Assembly: GCA_021613375.1 (NCBI GenBank)
Contig: CM038719.1
Location: 1,166,220-1,230,219 of the forward strand
Source: Megaleporinus macrocephalus
Taxonomy: Eukaryota > Chordata > Actinopteri > Characiformes > Anostomidae
Length of the DNA stretch: 64,000 bases
Direction of reading: 5' to 3'
The notes under the pieces are model-generated. The model was given only the letters and a program-made list of their open reading frames with translations. It was not told where the DNA came from and ran no database searches. Both the position numbers and the translations under genes were made by a program. Shown in pieces: positions 62,536 through 64,000 of this stretch (within the stretch, counting starts at the first letter, position 1; every line of letters begins with the position of its first letter).

Positions 62536-62572
62536 ATTCAGGGTTTTGGTTAAATAAGAAAATGTTATCAGA

Positions 62573-63245
62573 GTGAAGCATAGCAGAGTGAAGCATAGCA
62601 GAGTGCAGTGTAGCAGAGTGAAGCGTAGCAGAGTGCAGTGTAGCAGAGTGAAGCGTGGCAGAGTGCAGCGTAGCAGAGTGAAGCGTGGCAGAGTGCAGCG
62701 TAGCAGAGTGAAGCGTGGCAGAGTGCAGCGTAGCAGAGTGAAGCGTGGCAGAGTGCAGTGTAGCAGAGTGAAGCGTGGCAGAGTGCAGCGTAGCAGAGTG
62801 AAGCGTAGCAGAGTGAAGTGTAGCAGAGTGAAGTGTAGCAGAGTGAAGTGTAGCTGAGTGAGGTAGCAGAGTGAGGTAGCAGAGTGAGGTAGCAGAGTGA
62901 GGTAGCAGAGTGAAGCGTAGAAGAGTGAGGTAGCAGAGTGAGGTAGCAGAGTGCAGCGTAGCAGAGTGAAGCGTGGCAGAGTGCAGCGTAGCAGAGTGAA
63001 GCGTGGCAGAGTGCAGTGTAGCAGAGTGAAGCGTGGCAGAGTGCAGCGTAGCAGAGTGAAGCGTAGCAGAGTGAAGTGTAGCAGAGTGAAGTGTAGCTGA
63101 GTGAGGTAGCAGAGTGAGGTAGCAGAGTGAGGTAGCAGAGTGAGGTAGCAGAGTGAAGCGTAGAAGAGTGAGGTAGCAGAGTGAGGTAGCAGAGTGAAGC
63201 GTAGCAGAGTGAAGCGTAGCAGAGTGAAGCGTAGCAGAGTGAAGC
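62573..63245. repeat. 15-bp GCAGAGTGAAGCGTA minisatellite
   Basis: About 45 units; 15-bp form and a 12-bp form GAGTGAGGTAGCA. A block containing TAGCTGAGTGAGG at 62851 recurs at 63094, a 243-bp duplication. Frames on both strands are by-products. Confidence 0.95.
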
Positions 63246-63425
63246 GTCTCACTGCCCCCTCATGTGTGTATTCACTAGTATGTGTGTGTGTGTGTATGTG
63301 GGTGTTTTACTGCCCCCTTATGTGTGTGTGTTCACTAGTGTGTGTGTGTATGTGGGTGTTTCACTGCCCCTAGTGTGTGTGTGTGTTCACTAGCGTGTGT
63401 TTCACTGCACTGATGGGTTAAAGTG
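63245..63425 (-). repeat. Fish interspersed repeat, third copy (inverted), with (TG)n
   Basis: CTCACTGCCCCCTCATGTGT, TTCACTAGTGTGTGTGT, GTGGGTGTTTCACTGCCCC, ending CACTGCACTGATGGGTTAAA: the reverse complement of the repeat at 30580-30875. Confidence 0.6.
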
Positions 63426-63935
63426 TTGGTCCAGTGTTGGTCCAGTGTTGGTCCAGTGTTGGTCCAGTGTTGCTCCAGTGTTGCTCCAGTGTTGCTCCAG
63501 TGTTGCTCCAGTGTTGCTCCAGTGTTGCTCCCGTGTTGCTCCAGTGTTGCTCCATTGTTGCTCCCGTGTTGCTCCCGTGTTGCTCCCGTGTTGGTCCAGT
63601 GTTGGTCCAGTGTTGGTCCAGTGTTGCTCCAGTGTTGCTCCAGTGTTGCTCCCGTGTTGGTCCAGTGTTGGTCCAGTGTTGGTCCAGTGTTGGTCCAGTG
63701 TTGCTCCCGTGTTGCTCCAGTGTTGCTCCAGTGTTGCTCCAGTGTTGCTCCCGTGTTGCTCCAGTGTTGCTCCCGTGTTGCTCCAGTGTTGGTCCAGTGT
63801 TGGTCCAGTGTTGGTCCAGTGTTGCTCCAGTGTTGGTCCAGTGTTGGTCCAGTGTTGGTCCAGTGTTGGTCCAGTGTTGCTCCAGTGTTGCTCCAGTGTT
63901 GCTCCAGTGTTGGTCCAGTGTTGGTCCAGTGTTGT
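63426..63935. repeat. 11-bp GTTGGTCCAGT minisatellite, ~46 copies
   Basis: Units GTTGGTCCAGT, GTTGCTCCAGT and GTTGCTCCCGT. Two frames on each strand stay open across it (63397-63978) because neither strand of the unit contains a stop in those frames. 63936-64000 is unique sequence with no feature seen. Confidence 0.96.
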
Positions 63936-64000
63936 CTCTCTGTGGATGTAGTGATAGCTGGTGTTCACTGACACTCATATCAAAGTATTCCTCGGAGATA

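Overview
This window is vertebrate nuclear DNA, almost certainly from a teleost fish. Genes are split by GT-AG introns, and the interspersed repeats are fish types: Tc1-like DNA transposons, a LINE 3' end, a tRNA-derived SINE of DANA type, and repeat families I recall from otophysan fishes (characins, catfishes, electric fishes). The order within fishes is inference. No bacterial genes, CRISPR arrays or tRNA/rRNA genes were seen.

Two genes are supported. The first is a complete synaptotagmin coding region on the + strand, eight coding exons between 13740 and 34744. It encodes 404 residues: short proline-rich lumenal end, one membrane span, basic linker, C2A, C2B and a terminal WHTL motif. It is a Syt1/2/5-type calcium sensor, most likely syt5. 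The second is the 3' end of a troponin T gene on the - strand, three exons between 50288 and 48180, ending in GKGKVGGRWK and closest by eye to slow skeletal tnnt1. Its other exons lie beyond position 64000. In mammals SYT5 and TNNT1 are close neighbours, so the pair supports both names. Here they are convergent.

Layout. 1-2735: transposon debris (LINE tail, Tc1 relic, duplicated SINE/LTR-like unit). 2736-4260: CpG-rich, TATA-containing region, a candidate promoter and 5' untranslated exon. 4260-13729: two large minisatellites, two copies of a repeat with an internal 42-bp VNTR, a solo LTR with perfect 5-bp target-site duplication, and unique DNA. 13730-34744: synaptotagmin, with most of its introns filled by private tandem arrays. 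34745-48179: a Tc1 element with intact ends, a TTAA-flanked element with long inverted repeats, several minisatellites and a 3.2-kb 11-bp array. 48180-64000: the end of troponin T and its huge intron, mostly tandem arrays.

The outstanding property is tandem repetition. By my boundaries about 40 kb of 64 kb (over 60 percent) lies in some 25 arrays with unrelated units of 2 to 45 bp. The largest are a 34-bp array of about 8.9 kb, a 20-bp array of about 3.8 kb that continues the A-box of a SINE, and a CA-plus-20-bp-core array of about 4.4 kb. Nearly all long open reading frames in the window are by-products of these arrays. Family names come from recognition by eye, without database searches.
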